DNA of 64,000 nucleotides. It comes from Aneurinibacillus sp. Ricciae_BoGa-3. Lineage in GTDB: Bacteria; Bacillota; Bacilli; Aneurinibacillales; Aneurinibacillaceae. The DNA is taken from contig NZ_CP116887.1 of NCBI RefSeq assembly GCF_028421645.1, positions 4,771,501 to 4,835,500 of the forward strand. Direction: 5' to 3'. The notes beneath the pieces are model-generated. The model was not told the origin of the DNA, did not search any database, and saw only the letters and a program-made list of their open reading frames with translations. This document shows, piece by piece, positions 1 through 9,099 of the stretch (within the stretch, counting starts at the first letter, position 1; each line of letters begins with the position of its first letter). The translations under genes were made by a program, and so were the position numbers.

Positions 1-696
1 GGTATAGCCAGGGTTTCCGATGCGAATATCAGATACGTGGTCATCCACCACAAGCATTTCTACCGCACTTTCATACCCTTTGATAGCGCCAAGGCTGGTC
101 GTGCCAAAATCGCTTGTGTACAAATTAATTTTGCCTAAATGGCTTTTGTCATTGGTCGGATTGTATTCTTCCTTGTTGACACCCATGATGTCACTCGTTG
201 CGCCATCAGGCGTTTCAAGTGTTCCCTGAAAATTCATGTGGGCAACGATGGCCGTGTTATCGTTTAAAATTCCAAACGAATACCAGTTGTTGATTTTCCC
301 CATGGAGGACACAAGTTTTCCTTTGTCGAGAACAATGCCAAACGGCGCACCTTTGCGGTCCATTCGGAAAAAGTCAGCATTAACCGCTGCCACTGCTCCC
401 CGCTCATCCGCCATTCCTTTCACCGTTTGTTTGTTCGTCAGCTTGCCGGCTGTGCCATACACAGGTCCGACCTGGACGTACTGGTTATGTAAATCAACCG
501 TTGTTACATGAACGAGGGATGTCTTTCCCCCAACAGAAGCCCTGTACTCGTGCAGTGTCGTTCCTTCACCAAGCGGTGATGAAGAAGTTTCAGTTAATGA
601 AAGGTCCGCGGCTTGGCCGATGGCTGGCATTTGCAGCGCAATGATCATTGTTATAGCAAGAAACGTGGCAAACGTCCTTCGTAAAGCCCTGCTCAT
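1..696 (-). CDS. Secreted phosphodiester glycosidase (NAGPA-like) domain protein, 3' end beyond window
   Basis: The visible 232 residues start with a signal peptide (MSRALRRTF, a hydrophobic stretch, then a QAADL cleavage-like site). A region typical of the bacterial phosphodiester glycosidase / NAGPA family (PF09992) follows, with VQVGPVYGTAG, AAVNADFF and GAPFGIVLDKGKLVSS. Family members are exported and are thought to act on cell-wall or exopolysaccharide sugar phosphodiesters; the substrate here is unknown. AGGAGGAATC precedes the ATG at 696. The C-terminus lies beyond the left edge, so later domains (SLH or repeat domains are common) cannot be seen. The gene is separated from mnaA by that gene's terminator. 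Confidence 0.75.
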   Translation of the reverse strand, partial: MSRALRRTFATFLAITMIIALQMPAIGQAADLSLTETSSSPLGEGTTLHEYRASVGGKTSLVHVTTVDLHNQYVQVGPVYGTAGKLTNKQTVKGMADERGAVAAVNADFFRMDRKGAPFGIVLDKGKLVSSMGKINNWYSFGILNDNTAIVAHMNFQGTLETPDGATSDIMGVNKEEYNPTNDKSHLGKINLYTSDFGTTSLGAIKGYESAVEMLVVDDHVSDIRIGNPGYT

Positions 697-796
697 CCTG
701 TTTGATTCCTCCTCTGTTTTTTGTCTCTATTGCACCATTTACTTAGACGCCAAAAACAGGGAATTGTTTCATTTACGAAACCATACTTAAAATAAA

Positions 797-830
797 AAAC
801 CATGCGCGGCCTGGTGAGACCCGCATGGTT
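797..830 (-). terminator. Rho-independent terminator of mnaA
   Basis: Inverted arms AACCATGCG (798-806) and CGCATGGTT (822-830) flank a 15-nt loop. On the minus strand they are followed by TTTTTTATTTT. The hairpin lies 23 nt past the mnaA stop. Confidence 0.8.
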
Positions 831-852
831 CTGATGTTTTACTATACTTTTT

Positions 853-1989
853 TTAAACTCTAAAAGGTGTAGGCCGTTCGCTGCGCAGCCCGAAGTGATG
901 TAAAATCGCCTCGCAAATGCGGCGGGATGCTTCCCCGTCCCCGTACGGGTTAGCGGCCTTGGCCATCTTCTCATAAGCTTGCTCGCTGGATAGCAGTTCA
1001 TCGGCAAGCGCGTAAATTTTCTCTTCATCCGTTCCTGCAAGTTTGAGCGTTCCTGCGGCGATTCCCTCGGGGCGCTCAGTCGTATCCCGCAGAACAAGTA
1101 CAGGCACGCCAAAAGCAGGCGCTTCTTCCTGCACGCCGCCCGAATCGGTCAGGATTAAATAGGAACGGGACATAAAATTATGAAAATCGATCACATCGAG
1201 TGGATCAATGAGGCGAATGCGCTCGTGGTTACCAAGGAATTTCTCAGCCGCTTCCTGAACAAGCGGATTCAAATGCACCGGGTACACCACCGCAATATCC
1301 TCATGCTTATCAACAAGCCTGCGGATCGCCCGGAACATACGCGCCATGGGCTCCCCTAAATTCTCACGGCGGTGGGCGGTCACCAGAACCAGCCTTTTCC
1401 CTGCAAATTCCTCCAGAATGGGATGCCTGTAATCTTTCTGCACCGTTGTCTTCTGGGCATCAATTACCGTGTTTCCTGTTATGTAGATGGAACTCTCCGG
1501 TTTATTTTCCTGCCTTAGATTATTCGCAGACTGGGCGGTCGGGGAAAAATGAAGATCAGAAATCACGCCGGTTAACTGGCGGTTCATCTCTTCAGGATAA
1601 GGCGAATACTTATTCCACGTACGCAGGCCTGCTTCCACGTGCCCAACGGGAATTTGGTTATACAGAGCGGCTAGGCTGGCGGCAAAGGTTGTCGTTGTAT
1701 CCCCGTGTACGAGGACCATATCCGGCTTAACTTCCTTCATTACGTTATCCAGTCCTTCTAGAACCCTCGTGGTAATCTGGGTAAGGGTCTGCCTGTCTTT
1801 CATTACATTCAAATCAGCATCAGGGGTGATGGAGAAGATATCCAGTACCTGATCCAGCATTTGCCGGTGCTGGGCGGTCACACAGACAAACGGTTCGAGT
1901 TCGGGATACTGGCGTAATTGGTGTACGAGCGGTGCCATCTTAATGGCTTCCGGGCGCGTGCCAAACACTGTCATAATTTTTTTAGCCAC
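853..1989 (-). CDS. mnaA: UDP-N-acetylglucosamine 2-epimerase (non-hydrolysing)
   Basis: The 378-residue protein interconverts UDP-GlcNAc and UDP-ManNAc, supplying ManNAc for teichoic acid linkage units or other surface polymers. Its N-terminus MTVFGTRPEAIKMAPL and the segments HGDTTTTFAASLAALY, GHVEAGLRT, TAHRRENLG and LTDSGGVQEEAP are diagnostic of the family. Translation most likely begins at GTG (1989), 8 nt after AGGAGG. It follows upp by 17 nt and is probably read through from it; the same pair is adjacent in B. subtilis. A terminator follows the stop codon. Confidence 0.93.
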   Translation of the reverse strand: MAKKIMTVFGTRPEAIKMAPLVHQLRQYPELEPFVCVTAQHRQMLDQVLDIFSITPDADLNVMKDRQTLTQITTRVLEGLDNVMKEVKPDMVLVHGDTTTTFAASLAALYNQIPVGHVEAGLRTWNKYSPYPEEMNRQLTGVISDLHFSPTAQSANNLRQENKPESSIYITGNTVIDAQKTTVQKDYRHPILEEFAGKRLVLVTAHRRENLGEPMARMFRAIRRLVDKHEDIAVVYPVHLNPLVQEAAEKFLGNHERIRLIDPLDVIDFHNFMSRSYLILTDSGGVQEEAPAFGVPVLVLRDTTERPEGIAAGTLKLAGTDEEKIYALADELLSSEQAYEKMAKAANPYGDGEASRRICEAILHHFGLRSERPTPFRV

Positions 1990-2006
1990 GAAAGTTTCCT
2001 CCTCAA

Positions 2007-2636
2007 TTACTTCGTACCAAACAGGCGATCACCTGCATCACCAAGGCCCGGAACAATATAGCCGTGATCGTTCAACTGCTCGTCCACTGCAGCAACATAC
2101 AGGTCAATATCAGGGTGGGCCTGCTGAAGGCGCTCAATTCCTTCTGGCGCTGCGATAAGGCACATGAGCTTCAGGTTAAGAGCTCCCCGTTTTTTCAGCG
2201 CGGTAATCGCCGCAGCTGCCGAACCGCCCGTTGCGAGCATCGGATCGATCACGATCAGTTCCCGGTCCTGAATGTCGCTTGGAAGTTTAACGTAGTACTC
2301 AACCGGTTCAAGCGTTTCCGGGTCACGGTACAAACCAACATGTCCAACTTTGGCAGCTGGAATAAGCTTAAGCATTCCATCCACCATGCCAAGTCCGGCG
2401 CGCAGAATCGGTACAAGACCAAGCTTCTTCCCGGAAATCACATTGGTTTTGCAAGTCGTAACCGGCGTCTCAATCACGACTTCCTCGAGCGGCATTTCAC
2501 GGGTTATTTCGTATGCCATCAGCATGGCCACTTCATCTACAAGTTCACGGAACTCTTTTGTTCCGGTATTTTTATCACGAATATACGATAGCTTATGCTG
2601 AATTAACGGATGGTCAAACACATATACTTTACCCAC
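2007..2636 (-). CDS. upp: Uracil phosphoribosyltransferase
   Basis: The 209-residue enzyme salvages uracil with PRPP to UMP. The uracil-site region [20 protein letters not shown] and the PRPP-binding loop [16 protein letters not shown] are both intact, and the length is normal for the family. The start is GTG at 2636, 8 nt downstream of AGGAGG. It has its own promoter after the glyA terminator and is followed at 17 nt by mnaA. Confidence 0.97.
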   Translation of the reverse strand: MGKVYVFDHPLIQHKLSYIRDKNTGTKEFRELVDEVAMLMAYEITREMPLEEVVIETPVTTCKTNVISGKKLGLVPILRAGLGMVDGMLKLIPAAKVGHVGLYRDPETLEPVEYYVKLPSDIQDRELIVIDPMLATGGSAAAAITALKKRGALNLKLMCLIAAPEGIERLQQAHPDIDLYVAAVDEQLNDHGYIVPGLGDAGDRLFGTK

Positions 2637-2679
2637 CTTACAGGCCTCCTGTTCAATATGAAAATCTACACTGCGTTAT

Positions 2680-2688
2680 ATTATATCA
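2680..2688 (-). promoter_or_regulatory. Extended -10 promoter of upp
   Basis: TATAAT on the minus strand (2680-2685) is directly preceded by TGA, giving a TGnTATAAT extended -10. No good -35 is seen. It lies between the glyA terminator and the upp start. Confidence 0.5.
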
Positions 2689-2720
2689 AATGTGGGAGTA
2701 GATACATAACAATTAAAAAT

Positions 2721-2759
2721 ACCCGCCCTTACCGGTTTGACTCATCGGTAAGAGCGGGT
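2721..2759 (-). terminator. Terminator of glyA
   Basis: Long arms ACCCGCCCTTACCG and CGGTAAGAGCGGGT pair with one mismatch. On the minus strand they are followed by ATTTTTAATT. The hairpin ends the glyA transcript 26 nt past its stop. Confidence 0.88.
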
Positions 2760-2784
2760 GGACAGCAAACAAGAAAAGATAAAA

Positions 2785-4029
2785 TTAGATGCCAGGATAC
2801 ATCGGGAACTTCTCACAGAGGGCAGCAACGCGGTTGGCGGCTTCCTGCTGTTTTTGTTGGTCCTGTGGATTTTTCAGTGTCAGCGCCATGATGGCCGCTA
2901 CTTCTTTCATAGCTTCCTGATCAAACCCGCGGGTTGTCACAGCGGGTGTTCCGATGCGGATACCGCTTGTCACAAATGGGCTTGCCGGGTCAAACGGAAT
3001 GGTGTTCTTATTGCAGGTAATCCCGACTTCATCCAGCAGATGTTCAGCATCTTTCCCGGTCAGGTTAAGATTGCGTACATCTACAAGCAACAGGTGGTTA
3101 TCGGTACCGCCTGAAATGAGCGTAAATCCTTCTTCAGTGAGCGACTCAGCCAGTTGCTTGGCATTGGCGATGATGCGGGCGGAGTAGTCTTTAAATTCCG
3201 GCTGCAGCGCCTCGCCAAAAGCGACCGCTTTTGCGGCGATTACATGCATCAACGGGCCACCCTGAACGCCCGGGAAGATGGATTTATCAACAGCCTTCGC
3301 ATATTCTTCTTTGCAGAGAATCATCCCGCCACGTGGTCCGCGCAGGGTTTTATGGGTTGTGGTTGTCACGAAATCTGCATGCGGAACCGGATTCGGATGA
3401 TGTCCGGTTGCAATTAGGCCGGCGATATGGGCCATGTCCACCATCAGATAGGCGCCTACGCTTTTTGCGATGTCAGACAATTTTTCAAAATCTATAAACC
3501 GGGGATATGCGCTTGCCCCCGCTACGATCATTTTTGGTTTATGCTCTTCCGCTTTTCTGCGGATATCGTCATAATCAAGCACCTGGGTGTCTTTATCCAC
3601 ACCATATTCAACGAAATTGTACAGTTTACCGGAGAAGTTTACCGGGCTTCCGTGTGTTAGATGGCCACCATGCGATAAGTTCATGCCAAGGACGGTATCA
3701 CCCGGTTCCAGAACGGAGAAATAAACAGCCATATTGGCCTGTGCACCCGAGTGCGGCTGGACGTTAGCATGCTCCGCGCCGAAAAGCTGTTTGGCTCTGT
3801 CTCTTGCGATATTCTCGACAATATCTACATACTCACAGCCGCCGTAATAGCGTTTGCCTGGATAACCTTCCGCATATTTATTCGTGAGGACGGTTCCCAT
3901 GGCTTCCATAACAGCTTCGCTGACAAAGTTTTCGGAGGCGATAAGCTCAATCTTGCTCCGCTGGCGTCCGAGTTCCAACTCAATTGCTTTTGCTACTTCC
4001 TTGTCCTGTCTTTTTACATGTTCAATCAT
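2785..4029 (-). CDS. glyA: Serine hydroxymethyltransferase
   Basis: The 414-residue PLP enzyme converts serine and tetrahydrofolate to glycine and 5,10-methylene-THF. The PLP lysine motif [14 protein letters not shown], the N-terminal [11 protein letters not shown] and [13 protein letters not shown] region (YYGGCEYVD) are all present, and the length is that of bacterial orthologues. The ATG at 4029 follows a GAAGGGAA ribosome site. It lies 26 nt downstream of ywlG in the conserved rpiB-ywlG-glyA order and is closed by a strong terminator. Confidence 0.97.
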   Translation of the reverse strand: MIEHVKRQDKEVAKAIELELGRQRSKIELIASENFVSEAVMEAMGTVLTNKYAEGYPGKRYYGGCEYVDIVENIARDRAKQLFGAEHANVQPHSGAQANMAVYFSVLEPGDTVLGMNLSHGGHLTHGSPVNFSGKLYNFVEYGVDKDTQVLDYDDIRRKAEEHKPKMIVAGASAYPRFIDFEKLSDIAKSVGAYLMVDMAHIAGLIATGHHPNPVPHADFVTTTTHKTLRGPRGGMILCKEEYAKAVDKSIFPGVQGGPLMHVIAAKAVAFGEALQPEFKDYSARIIANAKQLAESLTEEGFTLISGGTDNHLLLVDVRNLNLTGKDAEHLLDEVGITCNKNTIPFDPASPFVTSGIRIGTPAVTTRGFDQEAMKEVAAIMALTLKNPQDQQKQQEAANRVAALCEKFPMYPGI

Positions 4030-4055
4030 TTCTCACATTCCCTTCTCCAATTAAG

Positions 4056-4625
4056 TTATGTACAACTTTTATCTTCTGGCGGAAGTTCGTATACAGCCCG
4101 TGGTCCGCCGATAAGCTTCGCCCGGGTGCGTGCCATTGTGACATGGGCGCCGCCCAACTGCTTGATGCGCGGGCGTACCGGAACCGCAACCGGCTTTAAA
4201 TGCATCCCAATGAACGTATCACCGATATCAATTCCAGCATCAGCCTGAATCCGTTCCACAACTACCGGGTCTTCCATCTTTCGATAGGCTGCCGATGCCA
4301 TAGCACCACCGGCTTTTGGAACCGGGATAACGGCCACCTCAGGCCAGCCGCGTTGTTCGGCAATTCGACGTGGCACAACAAGCGCCCGGTTTAAATGCTC
4401 GCAGCATTGAAAAGCCAGCGAAAACCCATGCTTTTCACTCGTTCGGCGATACACTTCATAAAGAGCAGCCGCCACTTCCGCACTCCCTGACGTTCCAATA
4501 TGCTGGCCAACGATTTCACTTGTACTTGTTCCGATTACCAATACCCTGTGCTCTCCAAGTGGTGCGGCTTCCAATAGGTCATCAAGTATCGACTGCAAGT
4601 CATTCTGAAGCTTCTCTATATTCAT
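4056..4625 (-). CDS. ywlG: TIGR01440 / UPF0340 family protein (YwlG)
   Basis: The 189-residue conserved protein has no established biochemical role. It is recognised by its context between rpiB and glyA and by LVIGTSTSEIVGQHIG, FQCCEHLNRALVVPR and VPKAGGAMASAAY, which are typical of the family. The ATG at 4625 is 10 nt after AAGGT; an in-frame GTG nine bases earlier is too close to that site. It lies 13 nt after rpiB, so the two are probably co-transcribed. Confidence 0.85.
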   Translation of the reverse strand: MNIEKLQNDLQSILDDLLEAAPLGEHRVLVIGTSTSEIVGQHIGTSGSAEVAAALYEVYRRTSEKHGFSLAFQCCEHLNRALVVPRRIAEQRGWPEVAVIPVPKAGGAMASAAYRKMEDPVVVERIQADAGIDIGDTFIGMHLKPVAVPVRPRIKQLGGAHVTMARTRAKLIGGPRAVYELPPEDKSCT

Positions 4626-4638
4626 GGGAATCACAACC

Positions 4639-5082
4639 TTACTGATTGTCTTCTAGCATTTTAATTTTCTCAAGCCGGCGTTGATGTCTTCCACCCATGA
4701 ATTCCGTTCCCAGCCAAATTTTCACAATCTCTAATGCAAGGCCAGGCCCTATTACCCTCTCACCCATAGCCAGAATGTTTGAATCGTTATGCTCCCGTGT
4801 CGCCTTCGCGCTGAAACAATCATGCACAAGTGCACAGCGAATTCCTTTTACCTTGTTGGCGGCAATGGTCATCCCTATGCCTGTACCACAAATGAGAATC
4901 CCCCGTTCAAAGTCCCCCGATGCCACCTTCTCGGCAACTGGCAGGGCAAAGTCCGGGTAATCGACAGAATCGGTACAGGTACAGCCAAAATCCTCATACT
5001 CGATCCCTTCAGCCTCAAGGAATTTCTTGATTTCTTCTTTTAAATTAACACCGCCATGGTCGGCTCCTAGCGCAACTTTCAA
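4639..5082 (-). CDS. rpiB: Ribose-5-phosphate isomerase B
   Basis: The 147-residue RpiB/LacAB family enzyme interconverts ribose-5-phosphate and ribulose-5-phosphate. The N-terminal KVALGADHGGVNLKEE, the active-site segment GILICGTGIGM with its cysteine, and HNDSNILAMGERV are present. Translation probably starts at TTG (5082), 6 nt after GGGGGAG, because no ATG is suitably placed. A TATAAT -10 on the minus strand lies at 5127-5132. It heads the rpiB-ywlG-glyA transcript. Confidence 0.93.
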   Translation of the reverse strand: MKVALGADHGGVNLKEEIKKFLEAEGIEYEDFGCTCTDSVDYPDFALPVAEKVASGDFERGILICGTGIGMTIAANKVKGIRCALVHDCFSAKATREHNDSNILAMGERVIGPGLALEIVKIWLGTEFMGGRHQRRLEKIKMLEDNQ

Positions 5083-5254
5083 TGTATTCTCCCCCGTTTC
5101 TCTCTGCTTAAGTCATGTCTACAAGTATTATAACCCAATCATTGAGATTGCATAGAGGAATTTGCGCAAGCTGATATGTACTAAAATCCTTACGTTTATC
5201 ATTATAACCCACATTAATGTTCGCTTTAAAGAGTAATTTTCTTTCCTGCCCACT

Positions 5255-5293
5255 AAAAAAAGACTCCCTGCTTACCTTAAGCAAAAAGTCTTC
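5255..5293 (-). terminator. Terminator of the alpha/beta hydrolase gene
   Basis: Two-part hairpin with outer arms AAGACT/AGTCTT and an inner GCTTA/TAAGC. It is followed on the minus strand by TTTTTTAGT and lies 24 nt after the hydrolase stop. Confidence 0.75.
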
Positions 5294-5316
5294 TTCTGTG
5301 CCATTCCTTATCGTTT

Positions 5317-6207
5317 CTAACGAATAAACGCATCTATTTCTTCTATTAAGTGATCCAAGTCATCAATTAACGGCGAATGCCCGGCGTTTAAATAATGAAT
5401 AGAGGCGTTCTCGCCAATATCCTGTCGGATTTCAAGCGCCGCTTGTTGCGGTACAACTAAATCTCTTTTTCCGGATAAAACAAGCACAGGCATCGTAATC
5501 CGGTTCACCCGGCCATTGCCTGGCCCCATCACATTTGTAACTTCACTAATGTTGAAGGTAGCTAATGCATAATCTACATCCACCAGGTTGCGCTGTGTGA
5601 GCATATCATCCAGATACTTCTCATAACGGCTCTGTTCCGGCTGGTTTATCGTGTAAATCGTAGCGTTCCAGATAAACCGAAGCGTTTGCTTATCACGATT
5701 TTTGTAAGCACTGAGAATAGGAACAACCTGCACCGGATCCAGCGCGATTTCTTCTTTCGTCCGCAGCGGTATCGAAAGAAGGTGTCCGAAAGCATCCTTC
5801 TTAAAAAGCGGCAATCCCCGGGTGCTTACAGATGCCAGCAAAATGAGCTTCTCAACCATCTCAGGATGCTCAGCTGCAAGCTCCATGGCTACACCGCCCC
5901 CTGCTGACCAGCCCACTAGCACAAAAGAGGTTAGGTGTAACCTGTCAGCCCACTCCTTAACATCCGCAGCGAACTCAAGCAGGCTGCTGATGGGCTGACG
6001 ATAACTCGATTCACCAAATCCTCGCAAATCAACGGCATAGATTGTGTAGGCCTCGTCAAGATTCTCCATCAGCAAATCCCAATGAACAGAGGATGTCATG
6101 TTGCCGTGAACAAGGACGATAACCTGATCGCCGCCTTTTCTTTGCCGATACGCAATGGTTTCTCCATTCGCAAGCTCTACGCTGTTCAACGTTATTTCTC
6201 TGGCCAA
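5317..6207 (-). CDS. Alpha/beta-fold hydrolase
   Basis: The 296-residue protein shows the alpha/beta hydrolase pattern: oxyanion segment VLVHGNMTSSVHW, nucleophile elbow LVGWSAGGGVAME (serine in GWSAGG), the acid region near VLSGKRDLVVP, and the catalytic histidine in LNAGHSPLID. The substrate cannot be told from sequence. The start is TTG at 6207, 7 nt after GGAGG. It lies 21 nt after the chemoreceptor gene and probably shares its transcript. Neither gene sits between rpiB and ywlE in B. subtilis, so this pair looks like a local insertion in the conserved cluster. Confidence 0.85.
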   Translation of the reverse strand: MAREITLNSVELANGETIAYRQRKGGDQVIVLVHGNMTSSVHWDLLMENLDEAYTIYAVDLRGFGESSYRQPISSLLEFAADVKEWADRLHLTSFVLVGWSAGGGVAMELAAEHPEMVEKLILLASVSTRGLPLFKKDAFGHLLSIPLRTKEEIALDPVQVVPILSAYKNRDKQTLRFIWNATIYTINQPEQSRYEKYLDDMLTQRNLVDVDYALATFNISEVTNVMGPGNGRVNRITMPVLVLSGKRDLVVPQQAALEIRQDIGENASIHYLNAGHSPLIDDLDHLIEEIDAFIR

Positions 6208-6228
6208 GCAATCACCTCCGCAGGAATG

Positions 6229-7518
6229 TTAAAACTGAAATCGCTTTACAAATCCTTTCAACTGATCCGATTGCTCGCGCAGAACTTGGCCGGCGGCCGC
6301 CACTTCTTCCATAAACGCCGTTTGCTCCTGGGCAGCGTTAGACACAGTGGCCGCCCCCTCGGATGTTTCAGAAGCGACACGCGCGACGTCTCGGGCATCT
6401 TGCATCGTACGCTCCATGCTGTCAAGCTGGCGCGATATGAGCCCCGCGATTCTCTCAACCGATTCAACAACCTGGTTAACAGATCCTGCTATACTGCCCA
6501 GCGCACGGGTGGTTTCTTCCCCGCGCTTGGACTCCATATCCGCCATTGCGACCTGTTCGCCAATCTGTTTTACCACAATTCCAACCTGACGCTGCATTTG
6601 TTCAATCAACGTATTAATATTTGAAGCCGCTGTTCCGCTCTCGTCTGCAAGTTTACGGACTTCTTCCGCTACAACAGCAAAACCTCTTCCATGTTCACCG
6701 GCCCGTGCAGCTTCAATGCTTGCATTAAGCGCGAGCAAATTGGTCTGCCCGGCAAGCTCGCTGACAACGCCTGTGATCTTGCCAATCTCGCCTGCATTCT
6801 GTTCAAGCTGCTGCACGTACTGGATGGACAGCCCGTTCTGTTCAGCCAGGCTATGCATGCCTTCTACGAGAATGGATACGACCTGACTGCTCTCCTGCAG
6901 GGTCGAAAGCATTTCCCGGGTAAGCTGGCGGGATTGTACAGCATGCTCATTTACTTCCCTGCCAAGTCCCACTACCTGTTCCAGGGATTCAACGGCCGCT
7001 GCGGTATGGGCCGCCTGCCTTTCCGCTCCCCGGGCAATTTGATCCATTGTTACGCTTACCTGTTCGATCTGTACAGCGGCCTGCTCGGAGGCAAACGTTA
7101 ATTCATTAACACTTACGGCTGCATTCTCAGAAGAAGAGTTAATATCCTTCAGCATGCCTCTTAAATTTAAAATCATGGTGGATACGGACTGGGCAAGCGC
7201 GCGAATTTCATCATCCGACTTCGGTATATCCACTTCAGACCGCAGATCTCCCGTGGACGCCGCCTTCGCCACTCGCTCAAGCGCAACAAGCGGCTTCGTA
7301 AGCCAGCGGGCGACTAGATAGCCAAATATACCAGACCAGATGACGCCCAACGAAAGGGTAAGAAGCGTAAAAAGCCAGGAAGGCATCACATCTGCGGTAT
7401 ATCTGCTTAGAAAAAAGATAAAAAAGGCACTGACGCTGTATGTTACTGCAGACAGCAGACTGATGCCAATCACGAGTTTCTTTACGAGACCAAAACGGTA
7501 TTTTGATTGTTCGTCCAT
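6229..7518 (-). CDS. Methyl-accepting chemotaxis protein lacking a large sensor domain
   Basis: The roughly 429-residue receptor has two closely spaced membrane helices (about residues 14-36 and 44-66), a HAMP linker ([23 protein letters not shown]) and a long MCP signalling coiled coil. The conserved hairpin tip is [33 protein letters not shown] in the family sense (seen from [16 protein letters not shown]). Almost no extracellular region separates the helices, so it probably senses membrane state or a small ligand. Tandem ATGs lie at 7521 and 7518 behind AGGGGG; the second has the better spacing. TCCGATAT upstream (7564-7571) resembles a SigD -10. Confidence 0.88.
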   Translation of the reverse strand: MDEQSKYRFGLVKKLVIGISLLSAVTYSVSAFFIFFLSRYTADVMPSWLFTLLTLSLGVIWSGIFGYLVARWLTKPLVALERVAKAASTGDLRSEVDIPKSDDEIRALAQSVSTMILNLRGMLKDINSSSENAAVSVNELTFASEQAAVQIEQVSVTMDQIARGAERQAAHTAAAVESLEQVVGLGREVNEHAVQSRQLTREMLSTLQESSQVVSILVEGMHSLAEQNGLSIQYVQQLEQNAGEIGKITGVVSELAGQTNLLALNASIEAARAGEHGRGFAVVAEEVRKLADESGTAASNINTLIEQMQRQVGIVVKQIGEQVAMADMESKRGEETTRALGSIAGSVNQVVESVERIAGLISRQLDSMERTMQDARDVARVASETSEGAATVSNAAQEQTAFMEEVAAAGQVLREQSDQLKGFVKRFQF

Positions 7519-7563
7519 CATGGTTCCCCCTATAGATAACGACATTAAAATAGCTGTATATTA

Positions 7564-7571
7564 ATATCGGA
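7564..7571 (-). promoter_or_regulatory. Possible SigD -10 element for the chemoreceptor gene
   Basis: Minus-strand TCCGATAT matches 7 of 8 bases of the flagellar SigD -10 GCCGATAT, about 45 nt before the start codon. No good TAAA -35 is visible at the right distance, so this is tentative. Confidence 0.3.
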
Positions 7572-7588
7572 ATAAAAAGGGGTGGACT

Positions 7589-8284
7589 TCAACTATTTTC
7601 TGTATTTTTTTTCAATATTTTAAGAAGGTTGTGCAGCGCTTGTTCTATCTCACCTGCACATGTTTCGTAGTCTTCCACCGTTCCTCCGTAAGGATCGACA
7701 ATATCATAGCCAGGCACTTGCTGTTCCAGTATGGCGATTCGATTTCGTTCTTCTGTCGTCTCTTTCATCAGGCGGTTTTTCCATTCGTCCAGCTCTTCCC
7801 TTACGACCTCCAGCCGGTTGTACAATTCCTGATACTCGTCTTCCAGTCTGCGGATTTCCTCACGATGGCTGTTCAGGAATGCTTCCTGCTTCCTCTCTAC
7901 TTCCTGGTACAGGGAATCCAACTCTTCTCCGCGGCTGAGCTCCTCCAGGGAAATATCGGTATATTCTTTCAACGTGTAGATTTTGCTTTGTAAATGTTCA
8001 TATTTCTGCAGAAGGGAATCTCTGTGTGATTCCGTCATGGTTAAGATAAGATCCGCCCAATCCAGCAGTTCGCTGGTAGCAGGCTGTGATTGATGGCTTT
8101 CCGTAATCCCCCGCTTCCCAAGTACGTGAACAGCCTGCGGCGATGCCGCTGAACCTGGGGAAGCAAAGAGGCCGGCAGATTTCACTTCAATATCCATTCC
8201 CCTCTCCGCAGCCATTTTTCTCAGCAGTTTTTCCGCCATTGGACTGCGGCAGGTGTTTCCTGTACAAACAAATAAAATGCGCAT
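7589..8284 (-). CDS. ywlE: Low-molecular-weight protein arginine phosphatase with coiled-coil insertion
   Basis: The 231-residue protein begins MRILFVCTGNTCRSPM, the LMW-PTP loop with nucleophile Cys7 and Arg13. Thr11 is the residue associated with phospho-arginine specificity in YwlE. The catalytic aspartate is Asp197, in DIVDPYGG. Ordinary YwlE proteins are about 150 residues. Here about 80 residues (roughly 110-193), very rich in Glu, Arg, Leu and Lys in heptad-like spacing, are inserted between TLKEY and the catalytic-Asp loop. It would counter McsB arginine kinase in protein quality control. It keeps the ywlC-mntP-ywlE-rpiB neighbourhood. Confidence 0.9.
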   Translation of the reverse strand: MRILFVCTGNTCRSPMAEKLLRKMAAERGMDIEVKSAGLFASPGSAASPQAVHVLGKRGITESHQSQPATSELLDWADLILTMTESHRDSLLQKYEHLQSKIYTLKEYTDISLEELSRGEELDSLYQEVERKQEAFLNSHREEIRRLEDEYQELYNRLEVVREELDEWKNRLMKETTEERNRIAILEQQVPGYDIVDPYGGTVEDYETCAGEIEQALHNLLKILKKNTENS

Positions 8285-8350
8285 TTCTTTCTCCCCTTTC
8301 CAGCTTTCTCCTTACATGGTGTACGAAGAACGCGCTTTTTGCAAGAAATT

Positions 8351-9088
8351 TTATCCTTCTAATAAGTGAAGCGCAACCATCACCGCAAGACCCGCAAGCA
8401 TACCGGCCTGAGCGCTTAGGCGGTCCTGCTTCAGACCTGACGGTGCAATTTCCTTCCAAACGATATAGGCCATTGCACCAGCCGCAAACGCCAGTCCAAA
8501 CGTGATGGCCCATGGGGTAGAAGAAAAATATAATTCTCCCAGCCATGCACCAAGCGGTATGCAAAGGCTGATAATAAAGGCAAGCAGCAGGATGACTAGC
8601 TTTGGTATTCTTCCCATAAGTAGCGGCACTGTAAAACCGATCCCTTCCGGAATGTTATGCAGAGACATCGACAGCGCAATCATCACCCCTATGCTTTCAT
8701 GCGCCTGAAACCCGGCGCCGATAGCAATCCCCTCGGGTATATGGTGCATAGCAATCGCTATGGTCATCATCCATCCCGCTTTACGCCACATGCCTTCTGA
8801 ATCGTTACGTCCATTACCAGTTTTACGCTGGGCAAAATCAGCGGCTTTATGGACAAACATCAGACAAGCGACACCTGCACAGCACCCGAGCAGCGCGCCA
8901 TACACATCTTCATCTCTTAAAGAAGCAGGCAGCAAGTCAACAAATATGACAAGCGTCATAACGCCGGCAGACAGGCCAAGGTAAAAGGCCAGCAGTTTTC
9001 TGCCAGGAGGCCCGATAAACAGAATCACCATGGATCCCAGCAAGGTCGTTAACCCCGTCATCATACTGATAAATACTGTTTCCGTCAT
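8351..9088 (-). CDS. ZIP-family divalent metal transporter
   Basis: The 245-residue integral membrane protein has about eight hydrophobic segments. The two ZIP signature motifs, AMHHIPEGIAIGAGF and SLHNIPEGIGF, supply the metal-binding His and Glu residues of helices 4 and 5. A His-poor cytoplasmic loop (AADFAQRKTGNGRNDSEG) lies between helices 3 and 4. It probably imports or exports Zn, Fe or Mn. AGGGGG precedes the ATG at 9088. It lies 11 nt after mntP, which suggests a metal-homeostasis pair. Confidence 0.88.
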   Translation of the reverse strand: MTETVFISMMTGLTTLLGSMVILFIGPPGRKLLAFYLGLSAGVMTLVIFVDLLPASLRDEDVYGALLGCCAGVACLMFVHKAADFAQRKTGNGRNDSEGMWRKAGWMMTIAIAMHHIPEGIAIGAGFQAHESIGVMIALSMSLHNIPEGIGFTVPLLMGRIPKLVILLLAFIISLCIPLGAWLGELYFSSTPWAITFGLAFAAGAMAYIVWKEIAPSGLKQDRLSAQAGMLAGLAVMVALHLLEG

Positions 9089-9099
9089 AGCCGGGCCCC

